A stretch of 64,000 bases of DNA from Polytrichum commune (taxonomy: Eukaryota > Streptophyta > Polytrichopsida > Polytrichales > Polytrichaceae), in NCBI GenBank assembly GCA_950295325.1, contig OX485809.1, positions 28,272,001-28,336,000 on the forward strand, given 5' to 3'. The first letter of the stretch is position 1. Each line of letters begins with the position of its first letter. The notes beneath the pieces are model-generated. The model saw nothing but the letters and a program-made list of their open reading frames with translations. It was not told the DNA's origin and searched no databases. A program made the position numbers and the translations under genes. Shown here piece by piece: positions 23,801 through 34,446 of the stretch.

Positions 23801-25749
23801 CTGCTAATGATTTGTACAGATATAAGTAATAGATAATGCAGTGATTAAAAAGGTAAATTCAGTAGTACTGTACTGCTGCTAAACGCTCTTCAGAATGCTG
23901 AAACTGAAGAAATGCTTGCTCTCTCTCATCCAACAATTCCGCCAGTTGATTCTCTTTCTCCTGTCTGCATATAGACAATAAAAATCAGATTTGTCCTTCC
24001 AAATATATATACCACTAAAGCAAGCCCCAAAGAATTATTTGAACACACATTCTGGTCAAACATATGACCTGCTTTAAGATGAATCATTACCCTCTACTAA
24101 CTTACACAGGGGCTCACCAAACGGAGCTGCAAATAAGATGTCATGTTCTCAAACATCACCACAGGATTGCTTTTCCAGAAAGCCAGCAAACTTATCACAC
24201 AGAACATGCTGATCCAACACTTCCATGATTTTGTCCATCAAAGAAAACACTGATCATCTTCCGCTGTACAAATGATCAGACACAAACTGAGTACCAGTTG
24301 AAGCTCAGAAGCAAGGAACATACTTGTATTTGGAGAAATTGATGATGGCACTTAAGTTATTGATAGTGCGCTTGCTCTCAGGCTTGAAAATGTCCATCAT
24401 GGAGAAGTCTGACACCCCAGTCACTGCCATCAACTTGACTATAGCTCGAATGGATGCCAGGTTCCCCACGGACTCTTCGTGTAGTTCCGGATACTCTAGG
24501 TTCCCCATGGTATGGAATGCTGGCTGCTGCAGTTCCTCCCTGTCAACCACCGTAATCAACACACTGCAGAGACAATTCATTTATACTTCTAACTTGCTTC
24601 AAAGAGAGGCGATAGAAACAATACTGACTACACTGCAAGGAACTTCAATTGAATTCCAGCACTTGGAATACCATGCTACAAAACCACATTGAAATGGATG
24701 AGATGGTTACTAAGGTAGACGTGCTTAAATCCAACAGAGTACTAATATGGACACCTGTATTTGAGTGATATGTGGCTAGGTGTCGATCTAAGAATGGACA
24801 CCAAAAAGACATGCTCATAAGAGAGATTGGACTACGGGCTCAAAATATGCCAACCATTCTAGGCTCTAGGCTTAATAGTCAACATAATTGAGGGGAGGAG
24901 GGACCTATATGACCATTTAATGAGCACTAGAATGTTCACCTTGATAATGAGCACCATATTCATACGAGATCCAGAAACTATGAGGCAAATGGCTACATGC
25001 GCGACTTGGATTTTGCTAGTTATCTCGCACTAATTGTGTGTTTCATATGCTACGAAAAGTGGGTGCAGAGGGAAAAGAACCCAAATAACACACGTCTACC
25101 TTACCATATACTGAAGGAGACAATTCACAAATCAATGCGTGAACTCTCAACTGCTAATTCCCTTGAGACTAAGATCTAAGTTTCCATAGAGAGGCCATAC
25201 AACCTACAAATTCAAACACTTACGTACTATGCTGCAACCACATTGGCATGGCTACCACCGTAATCAACACACTGCAGAGACCTTCATTTATATTCTAGGG
25301 GGCTTCAAATAGAGATGATAGGAACCAAGACAAATATACTGCGAGACCTTCATTTAAATTCCAACGCTTAGAATACCATGCTGCAAAACCACATTGAAAT
25401 GGCTGCGTGAACTCTTGCCTGGTGATGCCTTTAAGAATATGCTCTAAGTTTTCAGAGAGGCCATACAAACCACAATGAATACACTGCAAACCTCTTTCAT
25501 TCAAATTTCAAAACTTAGATACTATGCTGCAACCGCATTGGGATAGCAGCTGAAGAAGGTGATATACTGGAAATTACTGCATGACCCTTACCTGGTGATT
25601 CCCATAAGATTGAGCACCAGGTTTTCGTACAGAGGCCATACAGCCTCGATGCTGGGTTTCACCAGGTGCTGCTCCTCCAGGCTAATGCCAGCGTCTAGGA
25701 GATAAGACACGATCTCCTTGCGCTCCAATATGGGAAACGAGTAATGCAT
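20855..25749 (-). CDS. NUF2: Kinetochore protein NUF2 (NDC80 complex subunit)
   Basis: Eleven exons on the minus strand: 25749-25592, 24563-24324, 23964-23874, 23618-23439, 22876-22787, 22472-22365, 22226-22173, 21885-21771, 21556-21399, 21213-21118, 20926-20855. All joins use GT-AG sites and keep phase, giving 453 aa, close to the usual plant length of about 440. Residues 1 to about 135 form the Nuf2 calponin-homology-like head: SFPILERKEIVSYLLDAGI at the start, then NLEYPELHEESVG and LSAIINFSKYK. The rest is heptad-rich coiled coil, including QIVQSPQKLQ, a recognisable Nuf2 signature. NUF2 pairs with NDC80 and links kinetochores to spindle microtubules. Start: ATG 25749 is the first ATG after an in-frame TAA upstream. 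Oddity: intron 1 contains decayed copies of the exon 1 end and exon 2 start. The gene looks intact. Confidence 0.95.
24548..25500 (-). repeat. Duplicated exon-edge segments in NUF2 intron 1
   Basis: The real exon 1 end (about 25592-25650) has diverged copies near 25410-25470 and 25145-25190. In the first copy the frame still reads YGLSENLEHILKGITR, compared with YENLVLNLMGITR in exon 1, but the donor GT has become GC. In the second the donor is lost. The exon 2 start has a copy at 25253-25280 that keeps the CTGCAG acceptor and 19 bases of exon 2 sequence. Flanking intron lines (ATACCATGCTGCAAAACCACATTGAAATGG) are copied too, so whole exon-edge-plus-intron segments were duplicated in tandem. 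Confidence 0.8.
24752..24803 (+). repeat. Dispersed repeat copy in NUF2 intron 1
   Basis: CACCTGTATTTGAGTGATAT followed by AAGAATGGACACCAAAAAG; same family as the lines at 9791 and 38567. It marks a likely transposable-element insertion in the intron. Confidence 0.55.
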
Positions 25750-27590
25750 GATGGCAGGCTGCAATGCATCAGGCCCTTCGACCAATTTCGTAAAGCAATT
25801 CTCCCTCCTTTAGATCGATTCGTTGCGACTGTCTGAGCTCCCCAGACCACAATTTAGGGTTTGGAAACAAATGGCGGGAAACCAATGCATTCAAACCAAT
25901 CAATACAAATATTTTTCGGGCACCCTGCAGCGTCTGCCCGCTGCCTAGAGCTGATTCTGGCAAATGCTTTGACTACGGCAGACAGTAAACACCCCCGCAC
26001 GAATTTTCGGGGGTGTCAGATCGGGCTGGGGCAGCCCTCCAGGGAAAGTTTTGAACTGACCGAAAACTGCTGCCCACCCCGCCCAACTTCGAAAAAAATA
26101 TTGCCCTTGCATTCTTGAAGGCCGCTTGACTACAAATCCCATATTGAGTGCACATCACCTGCAAGGTCTAAATATATATATATGCATTTCCAATTAGTAA
26201 ATAAGCAATTGATTGGGATTTCATTCTAGAAGTGAACTTGTCAATGAAACACGTATTGAACTTGGAGGTCAAAAAATTTACAAAATCCTCATTAACATTG
26301 AGGTTATAATTTGTGTGACTTACCATTTGAAATTATCTTTGCTATTCTTAAATGACACTTAAATTAGTGTGTTGATTTAGTATGTATATTTTATGATATT
26401 TTAGATAATGCCGTCTACCTTCAAAGTATTCATAAAAAACCAATCGGTGAAGCCTACATTTCTCTCAAATGCCCACACAATATGATCGCTCATCTTCACA
26501 CCCTCAAAGCAAATGTTCGAAATCAAGGCATTTTTTCATTCTTCATTGAGTGCCAATGTTTTGCATATCAAGCACATGTTGCGTAATCATGTGCAAACAC
26601 CAATATAAAGTCAATGCAACAAGAATCCTCCCTCTTCTCTCAAGATGATCCATCATGCTCTATTTTCCTTCCTCACCAATGTAAAACTCAAAAAGAGGAT
26701 GAAAAAATATAATAATGAAGATATGTTACTAGTGAGGTAGGGTTGCCCCTCCTTTCCCACTAACAAAATATGCAAGGGTCCCTCAACATGGTCCATTCTT
26801 ACTTCACACTATATGTAGGGACCCATCCCTACACAAAATGGGTAGCCCAACACCCATGGTACAACCTTTGGATGATAGTCAAGGGCCCTCACCGTTTCAT
26901 GGTCATGGCCCTTGGCTCGTGTGTGAAGTGGCCCTTAGTCACATGTATAAAGTGTGGCCTATAGTGTGGCCTCGAGGCCCTCTACAATTTTGTCATATTT
27001 TGATAATTTTGGTCAATGTATTTTTTCTTGACCCGCGTCAATTCTGACTCCACAATACTATACACTCAAAAAAGATGAAATTAATGTTTATTACAAGAAC
27101 ATAATAATTGTAGGTTGAATTTTTATTATTGATCAAATTTTGTGATTATTATACCAGAATTATCAATATTATGTCAGTCTATTATCATTTATAATTAAAT
27201 GCCTACATTTTAAATTGAAAAGCCAACAAATTTTCAAACCTTTTATAAATTATAGTGGGCCACTATATTCTTAACCCGCATTGATTTTTAACCCACATTA
27301 ATAGGTGTAAAAGGTGTAGCTTGTATTTTGCCATAGACAAATAATTACCATCGTGAAGAAATTATGCCTTCCACTCAAAGTCTCCTAGGGTCATGCTACA
27401 AACGTGAACGAGGGTTCTAAGAAAAAATAACTAAGATTTTCTCATGGTCATGCTTGACGATCCAAAGAGGAGACATCCTATATTGTATTCTTTTGCAACC
27501 CTTGGTCACTGTTAACATTGTGAAATGGACCTAGATTGTCACATAATGTTTTTAATAGTGAATGAGTGGACCCAACTCATGGCCACCCGC
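25750..27590. other. NUF2 upstream region and intergenic DNA
   Basis: The first few hundred bases above 25750 should hold the NUF2 promoter and 5' leader; the segment 25900-26130 is GC-richer than its surroundings. From 26160 rightwards the sequence is AT-rich with no recognised gene apart from a MITE fragment at about 26762-26934. Confidence 0.4.
26762..26934. mobile_element. Truncated copy of a Harbinger-type MITE
   Basis: The segment matches the right half of the MITE at 41923-42528: AACAAAATATGCAA, CAACATGGTCCATTCT, CCAACACCCATGGTAC and CCTTTGGATGA occur in the same order, ending in GGCTCGTGTGTGAAGTGGCCC followed by TTA (26935-26937). No left terminal repeat was found nearby, so this copy is probably 5' truncated. 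Confidence 0.7.
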
Positions 27591-27596
27591 CATTAT

Positions 27597-27890
27597 TGTT
27601 AGAATTGATATATAAATATTGGATATCCATAGGACTAAGGATAAGATTGCACAAGCATATGCACATACACAAAGGCATATGAACAATGCTTGGAGTGAGA
27701 TGATCTCACGCTCTCCTTGTTTTGTCTTTTAATGTTTTTCTTATTTTCAATGGTTCATACAAACAATATGGGATAATTTTTATCCCTCTTCCGACTAGCA
27801 TTATAGCCTTATTCTATCCTTATTATTTCTCATGTTTCTTCCATTACATTTTTATTCACTACGAGTAATCTAATGCTCTACCTTCTATAT
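27597..27890 (-). repeat. 3' LTR of the copia element
   Basis: Direct repeat of 32697-33020. Shared words include GCACAAGCATAT, GAACAATGCTTGGAGTGAGA, GGTTCATACAAACAA and TTCTTCCATTACATTTTTAT. On the plus strand it begins TGTTAG (27597); the exact inner edge near 27890 is uncertain because the RNase H frame runs into it. Confidence 0.8.
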
Positions 27891-28595
27891 TCTCATTTTG
27901 CAAGTACTCAAAGGTTTCTAAACTCATTGCCCTTGTTAACGCTTGATGCCTATCATTTGCAATTAGTTTGGTAAGCACGTATGCTATGATATCCTTTGTT
28001 GGATAATACTCCAAACATATCTCTTGATTTCTCAAATTCTCTTTAATGAAATGATGTTGTACATCGATATGTTTCATGCAAGGATGGTACGTGGGATTCT
28101 TTGCAAGTGCTATGCATCATTGATTGTTGCACATGATGGATGTCGGTCCTTCTTGCACATATTTCACATCCGCCAAAATTGCCTAAGCCAAACCGTTTCC
28201 TTTGTGCATTAATGGCTAGTGGCCATGTGCTCCGCCTCTGTCGTAGACAATGCAATGGTTGGTTGTTTCTTGCATTTCAATGAAATGACTCTGAAGCCAA
28301 CAAAAAGCATGTACCCCATGGTGGATCGCCAATCATTTGCATCTTTTGCCCAATCCACATCGCAAAATCCTCTAACGCAATATCCTTGCCTCTTAGGCAT
28401 GATTTGAAGTCCAAAGTGCCCTTTAAATACCTCATGATGCATTTCATGGCCATCCAATGCGGTAAACCGACCTTTGACATGAATTGCCTCATTATATTCA
28501 TCGCGAATGCAATATTGGCCCTCGTGACCACCATTGCATACATGAGTGATCATACCCAGCCTTGTACGGAACACCTTCCATTTTCCTTTGCACAT
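27859..28595 (-). pseudogene. Copia RNase H region
   Basis: Three frame segments carry the copia RNase H: AFAMNIMRQFMSKVGLPHW and MKCIMRYLKGTLDF (28277-28543), GYMLFVGFRVISLKCKKQ then ALSTTEAEHMA (28209-28595), and KHIDVQHHFIKENL with YYPTKDIIAYVLTKLI (27859-28077). The acidic ALSTTEAE motif is kept, but frameshifts divide the domain. Confidence 0.85.
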
Positions 28596-28666
28596 TTTCC
28601 AAATTCTTTATGCAACATTTTTAACAATTTTGAATTGGCATCAAACAAAGTTCTAACCGGTTTGCA

Positions 28667-29075
28667 TTATTCCATGCCGAAATGCTTGAGGACCTCCTTG
28701 ATATAGCTCCTTTGGTTTATGATGATGGTATGGGCTTCTTTATTCTTTTTAAATTCCACTTGTAGACAAAAATGCAACTTTCCAAAACCATTCATCTCAA
28801 ATTCCCTCTCGAGCTCCGATTTAAACCACTTCAATTGGATTACATCGTTTGCCAACATAAACGTAAATGGTTCTCACCGACAAATTCTCACCCGTTTGTT
28901 TGACATACAACGAATGATCTGCTTGGCTCATACAAAAACCTTCATTAATGATAACAAGTTGATATGGTGCCCTTGACGATTGCTTAAGCCCGTACAAAAT
29001 TTTCTTGAGTTTACACACAAGGTGTTTTTCCCCCTCTTGTACGAAACCCTCCGGTTGATCCATGTAAATTTCCAC
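28667..29075 (-). pseudogene. Copia reverse transcriptase region
   Basis: YMDQPEGFVQEGEKHLVCKL and LKKILYGLKQSSRAPYQ (29075-28821) are typical copia RT. After SLYVKQTGENLSV the frame reads TIYVYVGKRCN: bases that should encode the second half of YVDD and the next residues are missing. The following part (28858-28667) continues in another frame with KWFKSELEREFEMNGFGKLH and YIKEVLKHFGM. The enzyme could not be active. Confidence 0.85.
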
Positions 29076-29518
29076 CTCTAATACTTCATTAAAAATTCAA
29101 CATTTACATTCATTTGGTGGATCTCTTAATCCTACTTCTAATGCAAGAATGCATCTAATGCTGATAAATTTGGCCACGAGGGCAGAGGTCTCGTTGATAT
29201 CCACTATGGTCACTCGAGAATATCCTTTTGCTATTAATCGCACTTTTATCTAACAATTTCAACCAATTCATCTCTTTTGGTGCGGAACACCTATTTGCAT
29301 TCTATATTAATGCGATCCTTTAGAAGGTTGGTCAATTTTCATGTTTCATTGGTCATGAACGAGTCGTATTTCTCTTGCATTGCAACCTCCCACTTGTGCA
29401 GTGGAAGTTTAGTACAAGTGGGATGTCACTTGCTATTGGCATTTGTAGATGATATTTTGAATTTGTGCAAAGTACTAAGATCTCATTTGTGCAAAGTAAC
29501 CTATAGGCCTTAGTTCCC

Positions 29519-29919
29519 TTATAATAATTCAAAAAACAAACATTTCGTGTTCTTTGCACTGAACTTACACATATTTTCATCTGGCACCATTGCGTAGGCG
29601 ACGCAACCGAACGTACGCATGTATACAATGCAATGTTTCATTCCCCTCCATGTTTTCTCGAGCGTAATGGAGTCCAATGCCCTCGTTGGACATTGGTTTC
29701 GTATGTAAACCGTATTAGCCCTTACTTCTGCCAAAATGATTTGTCGAGGTTTTGCGCATGAAACATGTTCTTTGTCATCTCCGTAATGGTACGATTCACA
29801 GGCTTTGCTATTATGTTTTGTCGAGGCGTATATAAGGTGGACGTTTGCTTCTTGATACTATGATCTCTCAAAAAACAGTTGAATACCTTAGAAATGACTC
29901 CCCGGCATTGTCTGACCAA
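29519..29919 (-). pseudogene. Copia integrase region
   Basis: Two frames hold the integrase core and C-terminus: FLRDHSIKKQTSTLYTPRQN with MTKNMFHAQNLDKSFW (29919-29722) and YIRNQCPTRALDSITLEKTW with MRTFGCVAYAMVPDE (29734-29519). The frame changes within the overlap. Residues around TPRQN match the conserved TPQQN position. Confidence 0.85.
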
Positions 29920-30052
29920 AACGCCTTTATTTTGTACTCTTATTACGTCTCTAGGAATACCTTAAACAACTTGAATCTCTCAAAGCACTCCCATTTGGAT
30001 TACAATGCATACAATATCATTTTTAATTTTTTTTTTAAATCATCAATTGTGA

Positions 30053-30712
30053 TCACGAAATATCTTGCGTCGCCCATGGATGTGGTCCTCGCGAGGCCAC
30101 ATACATCGGAATGTATAATTTCTGAATGTCTGGTCGCTCACCTCTCCCTTCATTCATAAACACAATCCTATGGTGTTTACCTACGATGCATGCTTCGCAC
30201 AACAACAAGGATGTAGGGTAAGAAAGTTTATCAAGGTACATGTCACTTGCCATGTTTTGGAATGTATGAACACCCTTCACGTTCAATAACCAAGATAACG
30301 GTGCCAAAGCTCAAGCGCTATATCTCCCATTGGAGATTGCATCAAGATAGCCGCATCCGCTTCGTACACCTTCATAAAATTTACGTCGTACAAGTTTTTT
30401 TTCACGAGATGCAATCGTAATGGCTTCATCGTCGCAAGATTTTACAATGCATTCATTTAGGGTGAATTGAATATTTAAACCATTAACAACAAGTTTGTTC
30501 ACGGATGACAAATTGACATGCAATTTTGACACGCGGAGTGCATATTTGATATGAATTCGGTTGATACTACCTTTCACGATTGTCTCCACAATGATGGATC
30601 TTATTTTTGACAACATTATTATTACCCAAATGCACATTGCGGGAGCAATTATCTCATATTTGTCCAATATGACCTTATGTGAAGTCATGTGTTTAGATGT
30701 TCCCGAATTCAT
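30053..30712 (-). pseudogene. Copia protease and pre-integrase region
   Basis: NSGTSKHMTSHKVILDKYE (30712 downwards) is the protease active-site region with the catalytic DSG changed to NSG. Downstream, LNVKGVHTFQNMASD and LCEACIVGKHHRIVF (30307-30053) form the zinc-binding pre-integrase segment. Upstream near 30860-30800 a degraded knuckle CGKPGYVTCFC lacks one Cys and the His. Confidence 0.8.
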
Positions 30713-31273
30713 GATCCACTTACATACTCACTTGGAATACGCTCCATTAGACATTATAAATGCATAGTCATTATCGTCCTTCGCATTTTTCACATTTTCT
30801 CGTTTTTTTATTTGTTTTGTAGCAAAAACAAGTAACGTATCCCGGTTTGCCACAATATAAGTACGATTTTGCGCCTTGGTACGGAAATGAATTGTCACCT
30901 TTGCTTTGTCAAAACACTATAGCAACATCCTCATGTTGGGGTTTCTTCTCCTTGCGCTTCCGCATCTCATGCATTAAACGTGTCGTCACATAGATTATCG
31001 TAAGTTCCTTTATCAGCATAGTCTCCAAGGCGGTAATCAAGTATTCGAACAATATCGGCAAACTCTCGAGCAAGGTCATAAGAATGTCTTCATTTTTTAT
31101 AGGTATCTAAAAAAAAACGAGTTAATTCGCGAATGCCTTGACCTTGTTGATGTGATCCAACTAGTCATCATCCTCTTGCATATTGCACGTAAAAAATTTA
31201 TGGCAATGAAGAGGATGTTGGACATATTTTTTGTCTCGTGAATGTTGAAAAGGGTATTTCACGCCTCCGTGGA

Positions 31274-31504
31274 TCATGTGCAACTCAATATGTGCGCTAG
31301 TTGGTTGTTCGTCAAGTTGAGGTCAGTGATGAACATGACCTTCTTGACGTGTCTTTGGTATTTTTTTAACATTTTGGGATCCACATTGGAAGATCGAGTT
31401 TTTTCGGATCCGTCTACAATGTTCCAAATATCCATGGATGCCAACAACATTCTGATTTTGAACTTCCAAAGGTTGAAGTTTTCTCCATTGAATTTGTCAA
31501 TCAA
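31274..31504 (-). pseudogene. Copia gag fragment
   Basis: FNGENFNLWKFKIRMLLAS followed by DIWNIVDGSEK is the characteristic N-terminal gag motif of plant copia elements (F.G.NF..W...M...L). The frame stops after about 76 codons and the rest of gag is scattered across other frames. Confidence 0.8.
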
Positions 31505-31679
31505 TCAAACGGCCTCGCTATCAAATGATGTTATCATACGCTTTGATATACTCTTAAAACATTTAAACTAGTCTTTATTGGCCTCTAATCAACCGAACGC
31601 AAATTAAAAAATATATTTTATATATTAAAAATATGTGTTTGCACCTCGATGTAGTGGAAACATGCCCATATGCTTTCAA

Positions 31680-32560
31680 ATGGGCATCTTAGTGTATACA
31701 TTGTTAGATTTTTTTCACCTCAAGTTAGATATTCTATTTTTCGAGAGAGGTCTTAACACACACAAATCATTCAAATAAAATTTCATTCACCTCCAATATT
31801 TTACACTCTCAAATTAGTCAAATAAGATCTTTTTCACTTCAAATACTTTAAGTTAGATTTTCTACCCCTCAAGAGAGTTATTATGACATTCAAATTACTT
31901 AAATAATATCGCTTTGACCTCAAATGCCTTACACTCTCAAATCTCTCAAATACAAAAACAATCACCTCAAATGCCTTACATTCTTAAATCACTCAAATAA
32001 AATCTTGTTCACCTCAAATGCCTCATAGTCTCAAATCGATCAAATAAGATCTTCTTCAATTTAAATACCTCAAGTTAGATTTTCTACACCTCAAGAGAAA
32101 TTTTAAAGCATTTTAATTACTCAAATAAGATCTTGTTCACCTCAAATGCCTTACACTTTCAAAAACCTCAAGTTAGATCTTCTACACCTCAAGAGAGTTA
32201 TTAAAACATTCAAAACATTCCAATCATTCAAATTAAATATCTTTCACCTCAAATGCCTTACACTCTTAAATACCTCAAGTTAAATCCTCTACACCTCAAG
32301 AGAGTTATTAAAACACTCGAATGATTTAAATTAAATCTTATTCGATTCAAATGCGCCTTACTATCTCAAAAAATTCTCAACACTCAAGTCTCTCAAGTCA
32401 TGTGCTATTGGAGTTTAAACACCTTCAAAGCTCTCAAAAAAACCCTTGAATGCTCACAACACTCAAATCAAAATGTTTTAAAGTCTAAACACCTCCAAAC
32501 CTTTCAAAAAAGCCTCTCAACACTCATGAAACTCAAATCACATGCCCTTGCATCAAACAT
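31680..32560. repeat. Degenerate tandem repeats in the copia leader
   Basis: Two phrases recur in the stretch between the right LTR and gag: CTCAAATGCCTTACACTCTC (near 31918, 31965, 32013, 32140, 32247, with variants) and AAGTTAGATTTTCTACACCT (near 31720, 31852, 32071, 32168, 32277). Spacing is about 47 bp in one run and about 105-130 bp in the other. On the element strand this is the untranslated leader. Confidence 0.75.
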
Positions 32561-32696
32561 ACATTCAAGCAAAAACAAAACAAAAATACTTACAACAACC
32601 AAATGCAGCCTCGGACACCTCCAACGCTCCGAAGCGCCAACCCCTAAAGATCCATTTCGCAAACCTCAAAGCAATCAAATCTCTAGGCACTTCATT

Positions 32697-33020
32697 TGCA
32701 TGGTGGGCCCATAACATATTGGATATTAATAGGACTAACAACAATATTGCACAAGCATATACACATGCACAAAGGTATATGAACAATGCTTGGAGTGAGA
32801 TGATCTTATGTTCTCTTTGCTTTGCGTTTTATTGTTTTTATTGTTTTTATTTTTCTTTTATTTTTCTTTTATTTTTCTTTTATTGGTTCATACAAACAAC
32901 ATGGAACAACTCTTATCCCTCTTTGGATTAGCATTGTAGCCTTATTCTAACCTTATTTTTTCTCATGCTTCTTCCATTACATTTTTATTAACTATGAGCA
33001 ATTTAATGCTCTATCTTCTA
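32697..33020 (-). repeat. 5' LTR of the copia element
   Basis: Direct repeat of 27597-27890 with a 5100-bp offset at the shared ATATTGGATAT word (27616 and 32716). It is longer than its partner because of a TTTTTCTTTTA-type expansion at about 32828-32882. A clear primer-binding site next to its inner edge was not found. Confidence 0.8.
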
Positions 33021-34406
33021 AAATAATTTGATTCATAATGACCCGTAAGGTGAGTGAATCTATGGGACAATGTCACTTCCAAATATTTCAATGCATGTGA
33101 ATACAAGGGAGGACACATAAGTTCATGCTTGCATGATGATTTATAGGTAATAAAAGCTTGTTTTGAGGTCACATATGAGCTTGCAGTTATGATCAAGGAG
33201 AAGCATCCCTTGTTCATGGTAGCTCCATAGGTTGGCATCATCTATCTCTTTAGGTAATAAGATACCATCACATGATTTTTCCTTGCTCATTTTTGTGGAT
33301 ACTTAGTATAATTCTTGCATGAGGTCTGAGTCAATGACAACATGATACCTTGAAATTGGGGTGGAAAATTTGGAATTCTATATATATTTGGATGTTATGA
33401 AATTGTCTTATTGTTCAAAATATAAGTGTTGTCATTTTGGATTTTTAAAAAAAATGGGCCTTATTGGCGGGATAGGGTTTGACTTGAACACCCTCGTTCA
33501 CATTTATACTACATTAGAAGAAATTTGGAAAGAAACATAGACATGTCCAACCTTTCCCAAATTTAAAATGGTGGAAAATTTTTGTGGATTAAAATTACAC
33601 GTATTGGTGATATATGGTTGCTAGTATTTCATTTAGTGAAAAATATTCACCTCCCCTCAGAGGGTGCTATCATATGGGTTGTGGGTGATGAGTGGTAACA
33701 TAGTGAGCAAGAAAATATTGATGGTTTTACATGCACCAATGTCCTATAATTTCCTATGTCCATGGTGTTTTTACTTAGACACACATAAAATGATATGTTA
33801 CATGTTTGCTATGTTCATAAATTTTAAACATTTTTTTTAGGTACACAATTTCAAATTGAAGTCTTAATATAACTACAACATAATGACTATCCCACTAATC
33901 CCCAAAACACACACTATTTTGCCAAGTCTCGAATTAGTGAGGGTTAAAATATATGCAAACACATGTTTGTAAATGAATTGTGCTAAGATGAATAGTGTTG
34001 GTATTTTAAGTGAATAATGTTGCTATGAATTAATATCATCTTCACTAATTATCCATAATAACTATTAATCCTCCTTCACTCATTGAGATAATCTAATGTA
34101 GTGAGCCTAGTAAGATTCAACATTAACAATTGAACTCTCGACACATTGGAACTCCAAAATCACGTTTAAACATTGTGGGAGCTTGATCTAAAAATTGAAT
34201 GAAATGGAGAAATAAAATAGGATTGAATTGTGGACACAAAACCATGTCAATTGTTTTGTATTCAAACAAACATGAAAGCAAGAACATAAAAATAAGATTA
34301 AACCAAATTAACAATGTATATGACCTACTATGGTCACTGTCGTTTTATTTTCCCTTCTTTGTCTTGTCAACTCAAAAGGATTACAAACCATCTTTTTAGA
34401 CCTTCA

Positions 34407-34410
<4 letters not shown>

Positions 34411-34443
<33 letters not shown>
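34411..34443. repeat. AC dinucleotide microsatellite
   Basis: Sixteen and a half uninterrupted AC units. Confidence 0.95.

Positions 34444-34446
<3 letters not shown>

Larger units (their letters stand above)
27597..33020 (-). mobile_element. Ty1/copia LTR retrotransposon, dead
   Basis: Minus-strand order right to left: LTR (32697-33020), repeat-rich leader, gag fragment, zinc-knuckle remnant, protease remnant, pre-integrase HHCC region, integrase, reverse transcriptase, RNase H, LTR (27597-27890). Integrase before RT defines Ty1/copia. The frame is broken many times; the protease triad D reads N in NSGTSKHMT, and the RT catalytic YVDD box has been removed by a small deletion. The two LTRs differ at many sites by eye and by a T-rich expansion in the right one, so insertion is old. 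Confidence 0.9.

Noticed and set aside
25295-25504. Extra NUF2 exon
   Set aside because: The exon 1-like copy has a GC donor and no in-frame partner, and NUF2 is complete without it; treated as a decayed duplicate.
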